This document shows positions 26,219 to 36,913 of a DNA stretch of 64,000 nucleotides, one piece after another (the first letter of the stretch is position 1; every line of letters starts with the position of its first letter). Source of the stretch: Stenotrophomonas indicatrix (GTDB taxonomy: Bacteria > Pseudomonadota > Gammaproteobacteria > Xanthomonadales > Xanthomonadaceae); assembly GCA_041545745.1 (NCBI GenBank), contig CP168152.1, forward strand, positions 3,036,001 through 3,100,000. Reading direction: 5' to 3'. Below the pieces are notes generated by a model. That model saw only the letters and a program-made list of their open reading frames with translations, was not told where the DNA came from and did not search any database. The position numbers were made by a program, and so were the translations under genes.

Positions 26219-27490
26219 CTACCTTCGGACCTGGCCTTCGCCGCGCACCACGAACCGTTCGACTGTGAGCGCTTCCAGCCCCATCGGGCCATAGGCATGC
26301 AGGCGCGTGGTGGAGATGCCGATCTCGCTGCCGAGGCCAAGCTGGCCACCATCGGAAAAACGCGAAGACGCGTTGACCATCACCACCGCCGAGCGCAATG
26401 CGCTGACGAAACGCTCGGCACTGGCCGCGTCTTCGGTGGCGATCACTTCGGTGTGGTCGGAGGTGTAGGTACGGATGTGCGCGATCGCTGCGTCAAGATC
26501 GTCAACCACGCGGACCGCCAGTACCAGGTCAAGGAACTCGGCGGCATAGTCGTCCTCACTGGCCGCAATGCTCCCCGGCAGCAACGGCTGCGCGCGCGCG
26601 TCGGCACGCAGCTGCACACCACGTTCGGCCAGCGCCTGCGCAGCGCGCGGCAGGAAGTCTGCGGCACTGTCCCGGTGCACCAGCAGGGTCTCCAGTGAAT
26701 TGCACGCGGAGGGGCGACTGCACTTGCCGTCCACCAGCAGATCGAGCGCTTTCGCTGCATCGGCACTGGCATCGACGAACAGGTGGCAGACACCCTTGTA
26801 GTGTTTGATCACCGGTACCCGCGCGTGTTCTGCAACGAATCGGATCAGGCCTTCGCCGCCGCGCGGGATGGCTAGGTCGATCAGTTCATGCAGCTGCAGC
26901 AGTTCCAGCATGGCTTCGCGGCGCAGGTCGGTCAGCACCGTCACAGCGGCAGGGGGAACGCCATTGGCCTTCAATGCTCCGGCCAACGCCTGGGCGATGG
27001 CGGTGTTGGAATGGATGGCCTCCGAGCCTCCACGCAGAATCACGCCATTGCCCGCTTTCAGGCACAGCGCGGCGGCTTCGGCGGTCACGTTCGGTCGCGC
27101 TTCGTAGATCATCGCGATCACCCCCAGCGGCACGCGCACCTTCTGTACGCGGATGCCGTTCGGACGTACGTCGTCGCGGGTCACCTGCCCGACCGGGTCC
27201 GGCAGGCCCGCCACCTCACGGACGGCGTCGGCCATCGCCAACAGGCGCGCCGGATCGAGTGCCAGGCGGTCGAGCATCGCGCTGCCCACGCCCTTGTCGC
27301 GGGCGGCGGCCAGGTCGCGCGCATTACCCGCAAGAATCTGCCCGGCATTGACCTCCAGCGCCTGCGCCATCGCCAGCAGCAGCGCCCTGCGGGCATCGCT
27401 GTCGAGGCCAGCGACCACCTGGGCTGCGTCACGGCAGGCGCGGGCCTGCGATTCGATCTCACTCATCGGGACATCCTGCAATGGGTTCAT
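26219..27490 (-). CDS. proA: Gamma-glutamyl phosphate reductase (proline synthesis)
   Basis: A 423-residue aldehyde dehydrogenase-fold enzyme very close to Xanthomonas ProA. Catalytic Cys lies in [15 protein letters not shown]; cofactor segments include [22 protein letters not shown]. It reduces gamma-glutamyl phosphate to the semialdehyde with NADPH. The ATG at 27490 overlaps the proB stop (ATGA) and is kept for coupling; an internal ATG at 27466 has the better ribosome site (AGGA). Last gene of the long arginine/proline cluster; its stop abuts the inverted repeat region. Confidence 0.95.
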   Translation of the reverse strand: MNPLQDVPMSEIESQARACRDAAQVVAGLDSDARRALLLAMAQALEVNAGQILAGNARDLAAARDKGVGSAMLDRLALDPARLLAMADAVREVAGLPDPVGQVTRDDVRPNGIRVQKVRVPLGVIAMIYEARPNVTAEAAALCLKAGNGVILRGGSEAIHSNTAIAQALAGALKANGVPPAAVTVLTDLRREAMLELLQLHELIDLAIPRGGEGLIRFVAEHARVPVIKHYKGVCHLFVDASADAAKALDLLVDGKCSRPSACNSLETLLVHRDSAADFLPRAAQALAERGVQLRADARAQPLLPGSIAASEDDYAAEFLDLVLAVRVVDDLDAAIAHIRTYTSDHTEVIATEDAASAERFVSALRSAVVMVNASSRFSDGGQLGLGSEIGISTTRLHAYGPMGLEALTVERFVVRGEGQVRR

Positions 27491-28644
27491 GGCAGCACCA
27501 GATCGTCGCGATGGACGACGGTTCCGCCGTAGTTGTAGCCGAGCACGGTCTGGATGTCGCGGGTGTGGCGGCCGGCAATGCGGCGCACATCATCGGCGGC
27601 GTACTGGCTGACACCACGGGCCACGCAGACCCGGCCAGCTTCGGTGTTCCAGCACACCTGCACCATGTCACCACGGCGGAACGCGCCTTCGGCACCGGTG
27701 ATGCCACCGGGCAGCAGTGAGGCGCCCTTCTCGCGCATCGCCTGCGCTGCGCCGGCGTCGATCAGGATCGCGCCTTCGGCCAGCGGCGCGTGCCGCAGCC
27801 AGTGCTTGCGGGCGGCCTCGCGGCTGCGCGCCGCATGGATGCGGGTGCCGAACAGGCGATCCTGCGCCAGCGCGCGCACCACCTCGCCGCTGCGGCCGTT
27901 GAACAGATAGGTTTCGATGCCGACACGACCGGCCTTGGCCGCGGCCTCCAGCTTGGTGCGCATGCCACCGGTACCGGCGACTGAACCGGCACCACCGGCC
28001 ATCGCCAGCACGGCATCATTCAACTCGGGCACGTCGTGCAGCGGCCGTGCATCGGCATGCGTGCGCGGGTCGGCACTGTACAGACCATCGATGTCGGTGG
28101 CGATGAAGAGTGCATCGGCATCGACCAGCGCCGCCACGGTCGCGGCCAGGTTGTCGTTGTCGCCGAGCTTGAGCTCGTCCACCGACACGGTGTCGTTCTC
28201 GTTGACCACCGGCAGCGCACCCAGCCGCAACAACTCGTTGAGGGTTGCCCGCGCGTTGAGATAGCGACGGCGGTTGCGCAGATCGTCATGGGTCAGCAGC
28301 ACCTGCGCCACCGGGCGCTCGAAGAAGCGCTGCCACAGACCGATCAGCCGCGCCTGGCCGAGGGCCGCCAACGCCTGCCGCGCCGCCATCGCCGCACCGG
28401 GTTCATCGGCCCTGGGCAGGATCGCGCGGCCGGCAGCGACCGCGCCGGAGGAAACGATGACGACCTCGCGCCCAGCCAGTACGTTGGCCGAAACGAACTG
28501 GGCCAGGCCCAGCGCATGACGCGGCGACAGGCCACCACCGTCGGCGGCAAGCAGGCTGCTGCCGACCTTGAGCACGGCACGCCGCCACGACGGCAGCGCT
28601 TGTTCGGGGAACGGCGATGCAACGTGGGCGGCGTGGACAGTCAT
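27487..28644 (-). CDS. proB: Glutamate 5-kinase (with PUA domain)
   Basis: A 385-residue kinase: amino-acid kinase domain ([15 protein letters not shown] at the N-terminus, [25 protein letters not shown]) and a C-terminal PUA domain (about 290-365). It phosphorylates glutamate as the first step to proline and is normally feedback-inhibited by proline. The start at 28644 is preferred over one ten codons upstream, which would overlap the preceding gene. Grouping with arginine genes links the two glutamate-derived pathways. Confidence 0.95.
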   Translation of the reverse strand: MTVHAAHVASPFPEQALPSWRRAVLKVGSSLLAADGGGLSPRHALGLAQFVSANVLAGREVVIVSSGAVAAGRAILPRADEPGAAMAARQALAALGQARLIGLWQRFFERPVAQVLLTHDDLRNRRRYLNARATLNELLRLGALPVVNENDTVSVDELKLGDNDNLAATVAALVDADALFIATDIDGLYSADPRTHADARPLHDVPELNDAVLAMAGGAGSVAGTGGMRTKLEAAAKAGRVGIETYLFNGRSGEVVRALAQDRLFGTRIHAARSREAARKHWLRHAPLAEGAILIDAGAAQAMREKGASLLPGGITGAEGAFRRGDMVQVCWNTEAGRVCVARGVSQYAADDVRRIAGRHTRDIQTVLGYNYGGTVVHRDDLVLP

Positions 28645-28654
28645 CAGGGGCGCC

Positions 28655-28918
28655 TCAGCGGGTATTCCATTCATGAACGCTCAGCGCCGATGCCTGCATC
28701 GTCACCAGCGGATCGGTGGCGACGATGGCCTGTGCCTGCGCAAGGCCGTCGACGTTGCACAACACATAGGCACCACCACTGCCATCGGCAAAGCCGCCGG
28801 TCAGCTGCAGCTTGCCCTCGGCCTGCAGCGCATCAAGGAAGTCGCGGTGCGGTTGCACCACGGCGTCGGTGAAGCCCGGCAGGCGCATTGCCAGCACCAG
28901 GTAGACAGTGCCGGCCAT
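28655..28918 (-). CDS. YciI-like small protein
   Basis: An 87-residue protein of the YciI fold: YLVLAMRLPGFTDAVVQPHRDFLDALQAEGKL, then GGAYVLCNVDGLAQAQAIVATDPLV and an HEW-type ending (SVHEWNTR). The conserved His and Asp pair of the family is present. Function in this setting is unknown; it lies between argH and proB, and its ATG shares one base with the argH stop (TGATG), so it is translated as part of the arginine cluster. Confidence 0.85.
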   Translation of the reverse strand: MAGTVYLVLAMRLPGFTDAVVQPHRDFLDALQAEGKLQLTGGFADGSGGAYVLCNVDGLAQAQAIVATDPLVTMQASALSVHEWNTR

Positions 28919-30213
28919 CAGGACAGCGCCTGCCAACGCGCGCGCAGTTCATCCAGGCGCAGGTCCGACGCCGAACCCGGTGATACACGCGCCGCCAGGC
29001 TGCCTTCCGGCGTACGCCCCTGCCCTGCGCTGTCGGCACCGGCGGCAGCGGCCTTGTAGGCCTCGCGGAACGGCACGCCCGCCACCGCAGCTTCCACCGC
29101 GACATCGGTGGCGTACATGCCCGAATCGATCGCTGCACGCAGCTTGTCATCGCGCCATTCCAGGTTGGCCAGCAGCGCCGGCAGCAGCTCCAGCGCGGCC
29201 AGGCCACGGCCGAAGCCGTGGAAAATGGCGCCCTTGGACGACTGCAGGTCGCGGTGGTAGCCCGATGGCAGCGACAGCAGCTGCTCGATCTCGGTACGTG
29301 CGGCGGCGACGCTGGCATGGGTCGCCCGCATCAGCTCGATCACGTCCGGATTGCGCTTGTTGGGCATGATCGAACTGCCGGTGGTGTACTGCGCCGGCAG
29401 CGCGACGAAACCGAATTCGGCGCTGGTGAACAGCGAGAGATCCCAGGCGATGCGGCGCAGGTCCAGGGTCGCGCCGCCAAGCGCTTCCAGTGCAGCCAGT
29501 TCGAACTTGCCACGCGACAGCTGTGCGTAGATCGGCGAGATCTGCATGCGCGCAAAGCCGAGCGCGGCGGTGGTGTGCTCGCGATCCAGCGGCAGGTTCA
29601 CGCCGTAACCGGCGGCGGTGCCAAGCGGATTGGCATCGACCAGTGCGTGGGTATCGCGGGCACGCACGGCGTTGTCGATGAAGGCTTCGGCCCAACCGGC
29701 CCACCACATGCCGGCCGAGGACACCACGGCACGCTGGATGTGGGTGTACCCGGGAATCGGCAGATGCTGCTCGGCCTGCGCGCGGTCAAGTGCAACCTTG
29801 GCCACTTCGGCGCTGACCTGCGCCACGCGCTGCAGCTTCTCCTTCAACCACAACCGGGTGGCGACCAGGATCTGGTCGTTGCGGCTGCGGCCGGTGTGGA
29901 TCTTGCGGCCAGCATCACCAAGGCGCTCGGTCAACCGTGCCTCGATCGCCGAATGGCCATCTTCATATTGCGTATCCAGCACGAAGTGGCCTTCACGGAA
30001 GTCCTGCGCCAGCACCTCCAGCTCGCGCAGCAACCCGGCCAGTTCGTCGGCGCTGAGGATGCCGATGTGCTGCAGGCCCTGCGCATGCGCGGCGCTGGCA
30101 GCAATGTCATGCAGGAAGAACTCGCGATCGAGGATCACGTCGTCGCCGGCGAGGAAGGTCTGGATCTGGGCATCGACAGCGACGCCGGGCTTCTGCCAAA
30201 GAAGGTCTGCCAT
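28918..30213 (-). CDS. argH: Argininosuccinate lyase
   Basis: A 431-residue member of the fumarase/aspartase superfamily. The signature loop [13 protein letters not shown] with the catalytic serine is intact, and the [10 protein letters not shown] and [14 protein letters not shown] segments are present. It splits argininosuccinate to arginine and fumarate, the final step of the pathway. Nineteen bases separate it from argC upstream. Slightly shorter than E. coli ArgH (457), as in other xanthomonads. Confidence 0.96.
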   Translation of the reverse strand: MADLLWQKPGVAVDAQIQTFLAGDDVILDREFFLHDIAASAAHAQGLQHIGILSADELAGLLRELEVLAQDFREGHFVLDTQYEDGHSAIEARLTERLGDAGRKIHTGRSRNDQILVATRLWLKEKLQRVAQVSAEVAKVALDRAQAEQHLPIPGYTHIQRAVVSSAGMWWAGWAEAFIDNAVRARDTHALVDANPLGTAAGYGVNLPLDREHTTAALGFARMQISPIYAQLSRGKFELAALEALGGATLDLRRIAWDLSLFTSAEFGFVALPAQYTTGSSIMPNKRNPDVIELMRATHASVAAARTEIEQLLSLPSGYHRDLQSSKGAIFHGFGRGLAALELLPALLANLEWRDDKLRAAIDSGMYATDVAVEAAVAGVPFREAYKAAAAGADSAGQGRTPEGSLAARVSPGSASDLRLDELRARWQALS

Positions 30214-30232
30214 GGGGAGCTCCTGTACGGTT

Positions 30233-31189
30233 TCAGTGCGGGATCGACGTCAGTTCGTCGATGCCCAGCGCAAGATTGAGGTTCTGCATGGCCTGGGTGG
30301 CCGCGCCCTTGAGCAGGTTGTCCAAGGTCGCCACCACCACCACCCGCTTGCCGCCCGGGGCGAGCGTGAAGCCGCCGACCTGGGCACCGTGGCGGCCAGC
30401 GATGCGGCTCACCCACGGCGCCTCGTCCACGACCTCGATGAGTGCTTCACCGGCATAGGTCTGCTGGAAGCGCTCGACGATCTGCTCCCGCGTCTGCACG
30501 CGGTTCAACCACAGGTTGGCGGTGAGGGTGATGCCACGGAAATGCGGCGCGACGTGCGGCATGAATTCGACCGCCACGCCCAGCTGCACGGATACCTCGC
30601 GCTCGTGCACGTGGTTGGTCAGCGAATACGGCATCAGGTTGTCGGCCAGCAGCTCGACGTTGTTCTTGTCCGATGGCGAAGTGCCCGCACCGGAGTAGCC
30701 GGACACGCCGAAGCACTGCGGTGGACCGGCCAGCAGATCCAGCAGCGGATGGATCGCCAGCTGCATCGCGGTGGCATAGCAGCCGGGGTTGCTGATGTGC
30801 TTCTGCCCGCGGTAGCGGCTGCGGGTTAGCTCGGGCAGGCCGTAGTACCAGCTGTTGTCGAAACGGAAGTCGGCCGACAGGTCAACGATCACCGTGTCCG
30901 GCTTCGCCGTCTCCAGCGCCGCTACGAACGGTGCGGCCAGGCCGTTGGGCAGGGCCAGGATCACCGCATCCACGCCCTTGGCGGCAACGGCGTCAGCGTC
31001 GAGATTCTCGAACTGCAGTTCACCCTGCCATTGCGGATAGTGGTCGGACACGCGCTGCCCGGCCAGTTCGCGCGAAGACACGAAGCCCAGCTGCAGGTTC
31101 GGATGCGCTGCCACCAGACGGATCAGCTCAGCGCCGGTATGGCCGCGGGCGCCGACGATACCGACGGTGAACGAAGAGGAAGTGCTCAT
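30233..31189 (-). CDS. argC: N-acetyl-gamma-glutamyl-phosphate reductase
   Basis: A 318-residue reductase with an N-terminal NADP-binding motif ([17 protein letters not shown]) and catalytic Cys in [12 protein letters not shown]. It converts N-acetylglutamyl phosphate to the semialdehyde, using the product of the ArgB domain encoded two genes upstream. Starts ten bases after the GNAT gene stop on the same strand. Length and motif order are normal for the type 1 ArgC family. Confidence 0.96.
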   Translation of the reverse strand: MSTSSSFTVGIVGARGHTGAELIRLVAAHPNLQLGFVSSRELAGQRVSDHYPQWQGELQFENLDADAVAAKGVDAVILALPNGLAAPFVAALETAKPDTVIVDLSADFRFDNSWYYGLPELTRSRYRGQKHISNPGCYATAMQLAIHPLLDLLAGPPQCFGVSGYSGAGTSPSDKNNVELLADNLMPYSLTNHVHEREVSVQLGVAVEFMPHVAPHFRGITLTANLWLNRVQTREQIVERFQQTYAGEALIEVVDEAPWVSRIAGRHGAQVGGFTLAPGGKRVVVVATLDNLLKGAATQAMQNLNLALGIDELTSIPH

Positions 31190-31199
31190 GCGTGCGTGC

Positions 31200-31799
31200 T
31201 CATGCGTGCGAGTCGAGGCGGTGCTGCAGGTGGCGTTTCACGCCCTGCCATTCTGCGTCGATGATGGAGAAGATGACGGTGTCGCGCGGTGTGCCGTCGG
31301 GATGGCGACGGTGATTGCGCAGCACGCCATCCTGCTTGGCGCCGAGGCGTGCGATCGCGGTGCGCGAGGTGAAGTTGAACCAGCTGGTTTCAAACACCAC
31401 GCTCAGGCATTCCAGTCGCTCGAAGGCATGGCTGAGCAGCATCAGCTTGGTTTCGGAGTTGACCCCGGTGCGCTGCACCGACTCGCCATACCAGGTGTAG
31501 CCGATGCTGAGCCGCGGCACGTCAGGCTGCAGATCGTAGTAGCGGGTGGTGCCGACGATCTGCTCGTTCGCATCGAATACCACGAACGGCAGCACTTTGC
31601 CCTCGGCCTGCGCCTGCAGCGCGGCCTGCACATAACCGGTCATGGTCTTCACATCGGGCACCTGGGTGTACCAGAGCCGCGACAGCGCACCGTCGCCCAA
31701 CGCACCGCGCAGGCCATCGATATGGCTCATCTGCAGCGGCTCCAGCCGCGCATGCGTGCCGGTCAGTGTAGGCACCTTGGTCCAATCTGCGTGGTTCAT
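31200..31799 (-). CDS. GNAT-family N-acetyltransferase (RimJ-like)
   Basis: A 199-residue acetyltransferase. It has the acetyl-CoA loop region ([24 protein letters not shown]), the beta-bulge segment ([10 protein letters not shown]) and a C-terminal part resembling ribosomal-protein acetyltransferases ([28 protein letters not shown]). Acceptor unknown. It sits inside the arginine cluster between argBA and argC, a conserved xanthomonad order as far as I recall, yet the acetylglutamate synthase step is already supplied by the ArgBA fusion, so a direct role in arginine synthesis is unproven. The start at 31799 lies five bases after the argBA stop. Confidence 0.88.
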   Translation of the reverse strand: MNHADWTKVPTLTGTHARLEPLQMSHIDGLRGALGDGALSRLWYTQVPDVKTMTGYVQAALQAQAEGKVLPFVVFDANEQIVGTTRYYDLQPDVPRLSIGYTWYGESVQRTGVNSETKLMLLSHAFERLECLSVVFETSWFNFTSRTAIARLGAKQDGVLRNHRRHPDGTPRDTVIFSIIDAEWQGVKRHLQHRLDSHA

Positions 31800-31804
31800 C
31801 GCGC

Positions 31805-33133
31805 TCAGCCCTCCAGGCTCGGTGCACGCACGGCGCAATGGTCGACATAGGTCCTGATCCGGTCGATGCCATCGGCGCCGTACCAGAACACCTTCCAATG
31901 GCCCTGCTTGTAGCAGCCATCGGATTCGGCGTAATAGAAATGATTGATCGGGTTGCCGTTGCGCGAGCGCCAGAACAGCTGTGGGGTTTCTTCGCGCATC
32001 ACGTTCCAGACCGCGCGGCCAAGGCCTTCGCCCTGCGCGTCGTCGAGCACGGCGAACTTGTCCAGGTACACGCCCTCGGCCTCATCGGTGAGGATCACCG
32101 CTGTGCGGTAGTTCTCGCTGACATAGGCGCGCAGCAGCGTGGTCTTCTCGAAATAGTCCGCCACCAGGGTACGGCCGAAACTGGATTCGATCAGGCCCTT
32201 CAGGCGCGGCAGGTCCAGCTCGCTCCAGGCGGTTGCACGCAGCACTTTCTCGCCCTTGCGCACCAGCGTGCCCGAGCCCTTGTGGGTGAACAGTTCCTTG
32301 GCCAGGTCGGCGGGCCGGGTGATCGATACCGACGATTCCAGCGGCAACCGGTCCAGCAGCGACTTGATCTGTTCGATCTTCACCTTCATGCCACCGTGGA
32401 TCCACGGCTGTGCGATCAGGTGGTCGTACTCGGTGGACAGGTTGATCGAATCGATCACGCTGCCCTCTTCGTCCAGCAGGCCGCCGGTACCGGTCAGGAA
32501 GATGATCTTGTATGGCTGCAGTTCCTGCACCAGTTCGTTGGCGGCGAAATCGGCATTGACGTTGAGGATCTGCCCGCCGGCGGTCTCGCCGAGGCTGGTG
32601 ATGACCGGTATCGAGCCTGCGCGCAGGCTGGCTTCGATCGGTGCCAGGTTGACCTTCTTCACCTCGCCGACCAGGCCGTAGGTATCCAGGCCCAGGTACT
32701 CCGCCTCGAACACGCCACCGGTGATGGAAGTGGCGCGCGCGCCGTTCTGCTGCAGGGCTTCGACCAGGCGCAGGTTGGACTGCTGGAACACCCGGCGCAC
32801 GATGGCCAGCGCTTCCGGCGAGGTCACCCGCAGGCCGTTGACCGTCTGCTTTTCAATGCCGGCGGCCGACAGTTCCGCATCCAGCTGCGGGCCGGCGCCG
32901 TGCAGCACGATCGGGGTCAGGCCGACTTCCTGCAGGAACGACAGCGAGGAGGTCAGCGCGTCGAGATCGTCGCGCAGCACTGCGCCGCCGACCTTGACCA
33001 CGGCGAAGCGCTTGGCGTCCAGCTGCGAGAAGCGCTTGAGGTACTGGCTGATCTCCTTCGCGCTGGCCATGCTCGAGAGCAGGCGCACGATGGTCTGGCG
33101 GGTCTGGCGGTGGGGCTGGAGGGCAGGAGACAT
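31805..33133 (-). CDS. argB: Bifunctional N-acetylglutamate kinase/synthase (ArgB-ArgA fusion)
   Basis: A 442-residue fusion. Residues about 40-285 form the amino-acid kinase domain ([52 protein letters not shown]); residues about 290-442 form a GNAT domain that makes N-acetylglutamate from glutamate and acetyl-CoA. This fusion is known from Xanthomonas and is related to vertebrate N-acetylglutamate synthase. One polypeptide thus carries the first two steps of arginine synthesis and is the expected target of arginine feedback. Confidence 0.95.
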   Translation of the reverse strand: MSPALQPHRQTRQTIVRLLSSMASAKEISQYLKRFSQLDAKRFAVVKVGGAVLRDDLDALTSSLSFLQEVGLTPIVLHGAGPQLDAELSAAGIEKQTVNGLRVTSPEALAIVRRVFQQSNLRLVEALQQNGARATSITGGVFEAEYLGLDTYGLVGEVKKVNLAPIEASLRAGSIPVITSLGETAGGQILNVNADFAANELVQELQPYKIIFLTGTGGLLDEEGSVIDSINLSTEYDHLIAQPWIHGGMKVKIEQIKSLLDRLPLESSVSITRPADLAKELFTHKGSGTLVRKGEKVLRATAWSELDLPRLKGLIESSFGRTLVADYFEKTTLLRAYVSENYRTAVILTDEAEGVYLDKFAVLDDAQGEGLGRAVWNVMREETPQLFWRSRNGNPINHFYYAESDGCYKQGHWKVFWYGADGIDRIRTYVDHCAVRAPSLEG

Positions 33134-33207
33134 TTCGGTTTCGTCACAGGCGGCGGTCGCCGCGTTGCAGTTCCGCCGCGCAGAAGCGCAGCGGCGTTGT
33201 AGGTCGA

Positions 33208-34296
33208 TCAGGCGCCAGCGGCGATGATCCGATGTACGGCGTCGGTGTGGCGCTGCAGCTGCTCCAGCGTCACGAACTCGTCGGCGGTATGGGCCTGGGC
33301 GATGTCGCCCGGGCCGAACACCAGCGTGGTGTAGCCAGCGGCCGAGAACAGCGACGCCTCGGTCCAGAAGTCCACCGCGTTGCCGATCGGCAGGTCCAGC
33401 GCGTCGGCCACGTCGCGCGCCTGCAGGCGGCGGTGTTCGGCTTCGGCGATATCGCCGGCCGGCAGGCTGGGGCCACGGAAGGTTTCGGTGAACACCGCCG
33501 CTTCCGGTTCGGCGAAGCCGGCGAAGGTCGCCAGCAGCGCATCGATATCCATCGACGGCAGCGGCCGGAAACCAAAGCGCACTTCCGCCGCCGGCGCGAT
33601 CATGTTGGCCTTGATGCCACCTTCCACGCGCCCGATGTTGAAGCGCAGGCCGGTCAATCCACCGAAGCGTGCCGAGGCCAGCGATTGGACATGGTCCAGC
33701 GCGCGGTTGCCCCAGCGCATCGCCTGGTGCAACGCACTGGCGGCTGCATCCTGCTTGCCCGACGCATGGCCGGCACGGCCGGCGAACTGCATCAGCACCG
33801 AGCTGATGCCACGGTGGGCCAGCACCGCTTCGCTCATGGTCGGTTCGGCCACCAGCACGGCTTCGTACTTGATGCCCCGGGCCAGGAACGCGGCGATGCA
33901 GCGCGGGTCGTTGGCTTCTTCATCGCTGGAGAACAGGAACGCCGCATCGCCATCACTGGCACTGGCCGCAGCCACCAGCGCTGCAGCCGCGCCCTTGATG
34001 TCACACACGCCCAGCCCGATCACGCGGTCCTCGGCGCGCCGCATCACGTGCGGGTCGGCACTCCAGTGCGGCGAGTCCGGCACGGTATCCAGGTGCACGT
34101 TGAACAGGTACTTCGGGGTGCCACGCACCGCATACAGGCTGACCGCGCCGGCGCCATGGTCGATCACCTCGACATTGAACCCGGGCAGGTTGTCGCGCAG
34201 GTAGTCGAAGATGCCGCCAGTGGTGATCGCACGCGGCGGATTGCGGGTGTCGAAGGACACCAGCGCCTGCAGGTGATCGAGCGTGTGTTCAAGCAT
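33208..34296 (-). CDS. argE': N-acetyl-L-citrulline deacetylase (ArgE')
   Basis: A 362-residue M20 peptidase-family deacetylase. Metal and catalytic residues are visible in [26 protein letters not shown] and [11 protein letters not shown]; dimerisation-domain [15 protein letters not shown] follows. In xanthomonads this enzyme deacetylates N-acetylcitrulline rather than N-acetylornithine, because carbamoylation precedes deacetylation. The neighbouring N-acetylornithine carbamoyltransferase gene supports that assignment. It starts 141 bases after the argG stop. Confidence 0.92.
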   Translation of the reverse strand: MLEHTLDHLQALVSFDTRNPPRAITTGGIFDYLRDNLPGFNVEVIDHGAGAVSLYAVRGTPKYLFNVHLDTVPDSPHWSADPHVMRRAEDRVIGLGVCDIKGAAAALVAAASASDGDAAFLFSSDEEANDPRCIAAFLARGIKYEAVLVAEPTMSEAVLAHRGISSVLMQFAGRAGHASGKQDAAASALHQAMRWGNRALDHVQSLASARFGGLTGLRFNIGRVEGGIKANMIAPAAEVRFGFRPLPSMDIDALLATFAGFAEPEAAVFTETFRGPSLPAGDIAEAEHRRLQARDVADALDLPIGNAVDFWTEASLFSAAGYTTLVFGPGDIAQAHTADEFVTLEQLQRHTDAVHRIIAAGA

Positions 34297-34320
34297 GAAT
34301 CAACAGTTCCTGTGGAATTC

Positions 34321-34343
34321 CGCCGGACATGGCCCGGCGCTAC
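34321..34343. repeat. SMAG repeat, single unit
   Basis: CGCCGGACATGGCCCGGCG followed by CTAC, one unit of the GTAGCGCCGGGCC subtype in inverse orientation with one mismatch. Lies between argG and argE'. A separate hairpin GCCCCCTTG/TCAAGGGGGC follows at 34364-34386 without a T-run. Confidence 0.7.
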
Positions 34344-34421
34344 CGGAACGCGTCTGGTGGAGAGCCCCCTTGGTGTTCAAGGGGGCGCGCCAACGGCGCG
34401 GGGTTGAGGAGAAATGCGCGG

Positions 34422-34456
34422 GCAGGTCGATCGCGGTTTAACCGCGATTGACCTGC
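34422..34456. repeat. 35-base palindrome across the argG stop codon
   Basis: GCAGGTCGATCGCGGTT and AACCGCGATTGACCTGC form a 17-pair palindrome with one G-T position around a single central base. The argG stop codon lies at its centre, so the last codons of argG and the first bases of the intercistronic region pair together. No T-run follows. It may stabilise or punctuate the operon mRNA. Confidence 0.75.
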
Positions 34457-35634
34457 GCATACAACGTCGAGCTCATGCCGAACAGCTTGATGAAGCCTTC
34501 GGCTTCTTCCACGCCCCAGTCGGCCGACTGTGCATAGGTGGCGCCCTTGGTGTTGAGCAGGTGCGGCGACTTCACCGCAACGGCGTCGACGCGACCGCCA
34601 CGGGTTTCCAGCACCACTTCACCGTTGACCTTGGCCTGCGAGGACTTCAGGAAGGCTTCGATGTCGGTCTTCAGCGGGTCGTGGTAGAAGCCTTCGTACA
34701 CCAGCTCCACCCACTTGCGCGCCACGTCCGGCTTGAAGCGGTTCTGCTGCTTGGTCAGCACCGCATCTTCCAGCGCGCGGTGCGCGGCCAGCAGCGAAAC
34801 CAGGCCCGGCGCTTCGAACACGATGCGGCCCTTCAGGCCGATCACGGTGTCGCCGGTGTACACGCCACGGCCGACGCCGTACGGGGCGAACAGCTTGTTG
34901 AGCTGGGCCAGGATCTGCTCGCCCGGCAGTGCCTTGCCGTTGAGCTCCACGGCTTCGCCTTCGACAAACTTCAGGGTGACGGTCAACGGTGCTTCCGGCC
35001 ATTCGCTGCGCGGTGCGCACCAGCCACGGGCGCCCTCGCCCGGTGCTTCCCAACGATCGATCTCGCCGCCGGACATGGTCAGGCCCAGCAGGTTCTCGTT
35101 GATGGTGTAGGCCTGCTGCTTGGCGCGCACGCCGAAGCCACGCTCTTCCAGATACTTCTGTTCGTAGGCGCGGGTCTGGGTGTGCTCCTTCTGGATCTCG
35201 CGGATCGGCGCGATGATCTGGTAGTCACCCAAGGCCTTCACGGCCAGGTCGAAGCGCACCTGGTCGTTGCCCATGCCGGTGCAGCCGTGGGCGATGATGT
35301 TGGTGCCCAGTTCGGCGGCGCGCTTGAGCGCGGCATCTACGATCAGGTAACGGTCCGACACCAGCAGCGGGTACTGGCCCTGGTAGCCCTCACCGGCCCA
35401 CACGAACGGCTTGACGAAGCCGGACCAGATGGCCGGACCGCCATCGACGGTCTGGTGGCTGGTGACACCCAGCTCGACGGCACGCTTCTCGATGAAATCG
35501 CGCTCTTCGTCATCCACACCGCCGGTATCGGCGAATACGGTATGCACGTTGTAGCCGCGCTCCTGCAGGTACGGCACGCAGAAGCTGGTATCAAGGCCGC
35601 CGGAGAAGGCGAGAACGACGTCTTTGTTGCTCAT
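34438..35634 (-). CDS. argG: Argininosuccinate synthase
   Basis: A 398-residue enzyme with the ATP-binding [19 protein letters not shown]-terminus and conserved [15 protein letters not shown]. It joins citrulline and aspartate. It belongs to the shorter argininosuccinate synthase type. It lies between argF' and argE': the first makes acetylcitrulline, the second frees citrulline for this step. The stop codon sits in the middle of a strong palindrome. A SMAG unit lies upstream between it and argF'. Confidence 0.96.
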   Translation of the reverse strand: MSNKDVVLAFSGGLDTSFCVPYLQERGYNVHTVFADTGGVDDEERDFIEKRAVELGVTSHQTVDGGPAIWSGFVKPFVWAGEGYQGQYPLLVSDRYLIVDAALKRAAELGTNIIAHGCTGMGNDQVRFDLAVKALGDYQIIAPIREIQKEHTQTRAYEQKYLEERGFGVRAKQQAYTINENLLGLTMSGGEIDRWEAPGEGARGWCAPRSEWPEAPLTVTLKFVEGEAVELNGKALPGEQILAQLNKLFAPYGVGRGVYTGDTVIGLKGRIVFEAPGLVSLLAAHRALEDAVLTKQQNRFKPDVARKWVELVYEGFYHDPLKTDIEAFLKSSQAKVNGEVVLETRGGRVDAVAVKSPHLLNTKGATYAQSADWGVEEAEGFIKLFGMSSTLYAQVNRG

Positions 35635-35648
35635 GGGGGTATGTCCTG

Positions 35649-35672
35649 GTAGCGCCGGGCCATGCCCGGCGG
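35649..35672. repeat. SMAG repeat, single unit
   Basis: GTAGCGCCGGGCCATGCC continuing to CGGCGG, one forward unit in the 57-base gap between argF' and argG. Confidence 0.8.
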
Positions 35673-35691
35673 AAATGTTCGAATGGAGAAA

Positions 35692-36702
35692 TCAGCGCCC
35701 GGCAACAGCGGCCATGATCGCCTTCTGCACATGCAGGCGATTCTCGGCCTCGTTGATGGCGATGCACTGCGGCGAATCCATCACCCCGTCAGTCGCCTTC
35801 ACGTTGCGGCGCAGCGGCAGGCAGTGGCTGAACACACCGTTGTTGGTCAGCGCCATCTTCCGCTCGTCGACGATGAAGTGCTTGAACTGGTCGCGGATCG
35901 GCTTCTCCGGTTCCCAGTTGCCGAAGAACGGCAGCGCGCCCCAGCTCTTGGCATAGACCACGTCGGCACCGGCATAGGCGCTGTCGATGTCATGGCTGAT
36001 CTTCAGCGAACCACCGCTCTCGGCCACGTTCTGCTCGGCCCAGCCCATGTAGCGCTCGTCGAGGATGTAGTCGGCAGTCGGGCACAGCAGCGTCACGTCC
36101 ATGCCCATGCGGGTGGCGATGGTCAGCGCCGAGTTGGCCACCGCGGTGTTCAGCGGCTTGGGGTGGTAGGTCCAGGTCAGCACGTACTTCTTGCCGCGCA
36201 GGTCCTGGGTAGCGAAATGCTCCTGCAGCGCCATCACGTGCGCCAGTTCCTGGCACGGGTGGGTGATGGTCTCCATGTTGATCACCGGCACCGGCGAGTA
36301 TTTGGCGAAGCTCTCGAGCACGACGTCCTGGCGGTCGTAGGCCCAGTCGACGAACTTGGGGAACGCGCGCACGGCGATGATGTCGCAGTAACGGCCGAGC
36401 ACCTTGGCCACTTCAGCGATGTGCTCTTCGGTATCGCCGTCCATCACCGTGCCGAGGTTGAACTCGATCGGCCATGCATCCTTGCCCGGCTGCAGCACCA
36501 CCGCGTGGGCACCGAGCTGGAACGCGCCCAGCTCGAAACTGGTGCGGGTGCGCATGGACGGATTGAAGAACACCAGCGCGATCGACTTGCCCTTGAGCTG
36601 GTCGCCGAGCTTGTTGCGCTTGAACAGCGCAGCCTGGGTCAGCAGCGCGTCAAGTTCGCTGCGGCTCCAGTCCTGGGTGTTCAGGAAGTGCTTGGGGGAC
36701 AT
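35692..36702 (-). CDS. argF': N-acetylornithine carbamoyltransferase (ArgF')
   Basis: A 336-residue transcarbamylase close to X. campestris AOTCase. It has the SMRTRTS carbamoyl phosphate loop, HPCQELAHVMALQEHF, Glu92 (known to discriminate acetylated from succinylated substrate) and Lys302 in RNVKATD (known to be carboxylated). Both residues fall at their published numbers when MSPKHF is the start, which supports ATG 36702, preceded by AAGGA six bases upstream. Three ATG codons stand in tandem there. It converts N-acetylornithine to N-acetylcitrulline. First structural gene of the cluster, behind a candidate attenuator. Confidence 0.96.
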   Translation of the reverse strand: MSPKHFLNTQDWSRSELDALLTQAALFKRNKLGDQLKGKSIALVFFNPSMRTRTSFELGAFQLGAHAVVLQPGKDAWPIEFNLGTVMDGDTEEHIAEVAKVLGRYCDIIAVRAFPKFVDWAYDRQDVVLESFAKYSPVPVINMETITHPCQELAHVMALQEHFATQDLRGKKYVLTWTYHPKPLNTAVANSALTIATRMGMDVTLLCPTADYILDERYMGWAEQNVAESGGSLKISHDIDSAYAGADVVYAKSWGALPFFGNWEPEKPIRDQFKHFIVDERKMALTNNGVFSHCLPLRRNVKATDGVMDSPQCIAINEAENRLHVQKAIMAAVAGR

Positions 36703-36830
36703 CATCATTCCTTGCATGAGCGGCGCCGGTGGCCGACGCGGTGGAAGGTGGAAGGTGGAAGGGAAAACCGGGAACGGGAACCAGGGTGGTACGAAAAGGT
36801 TGCAGATGAAGCTTTCAGAAGGCGGAAACG

Positions 36831-36861
36831 AAAAAACCCAGCCGGCGGGCTGGGTTTTTTT
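36831..36861 (-). terminator. Intrinsic terminator in the argF' leader (attenuator hairpin 3:4)
   Basis: On the minus strand ACCCAGCC (36855-36848), loop CGCC and GGCTGGGT (36843-36836) form a perfect eight-pair stem followed by T residues. T residues also flank the stem on the plus strand, so it could act in both directions. It lies 130 bases before argF', inside its leader. Its 5' arm can alternatively pair with the end of the upstream leader frame. Confidence 0.9.
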
Positions 36862-36881
36862 CGGACGAACAGCAGAAAGCT

Positions 36882-36913
36882 CCGGATTACCCAGCGAGAA
36901 TGTGGGGTTCCGG
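36882..36913 (-). promoter_or_regulatory. Alternative hairpin 1:2 of the candidate arginine attenuator
   Basis: CCGGA/TCCGG (36913-36909 with 36886-36882) plus ACCC/GGGT (36908-36905 with 36892-36889) make a nine-pair stem with a two-base bulge and 12-base loop. Segment GCTGGGT (36895-36889) can instead pair with ACCCAGC (36855-36849) of the terminator, forming a seven-pair antiterminator. The Arg codons of the leader frame end immediately before segment 1. Confidence 0.75.

Noticed and set aside
25596..26352. Small frames in the pgaD-proA gap
   Set aside because: Translated inverted repeats; the proA C-terminus on the minus strand accounts for the only real coding sequence at the right edge.
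28644..28674. An upstream proB start at 28674
   Set aside because: It would overlap the YciI-like gene by 20 bases and add residues not typical of ProB; ATG 28644 has a better ribosome site.
34364..34386. GCCCCCTTG/TCAAGGGGGC as an intrinsic terminator after argG
   Set aside because: No T-run follows on the minus strand and transcription probably continues into argE'; kept only as a note.
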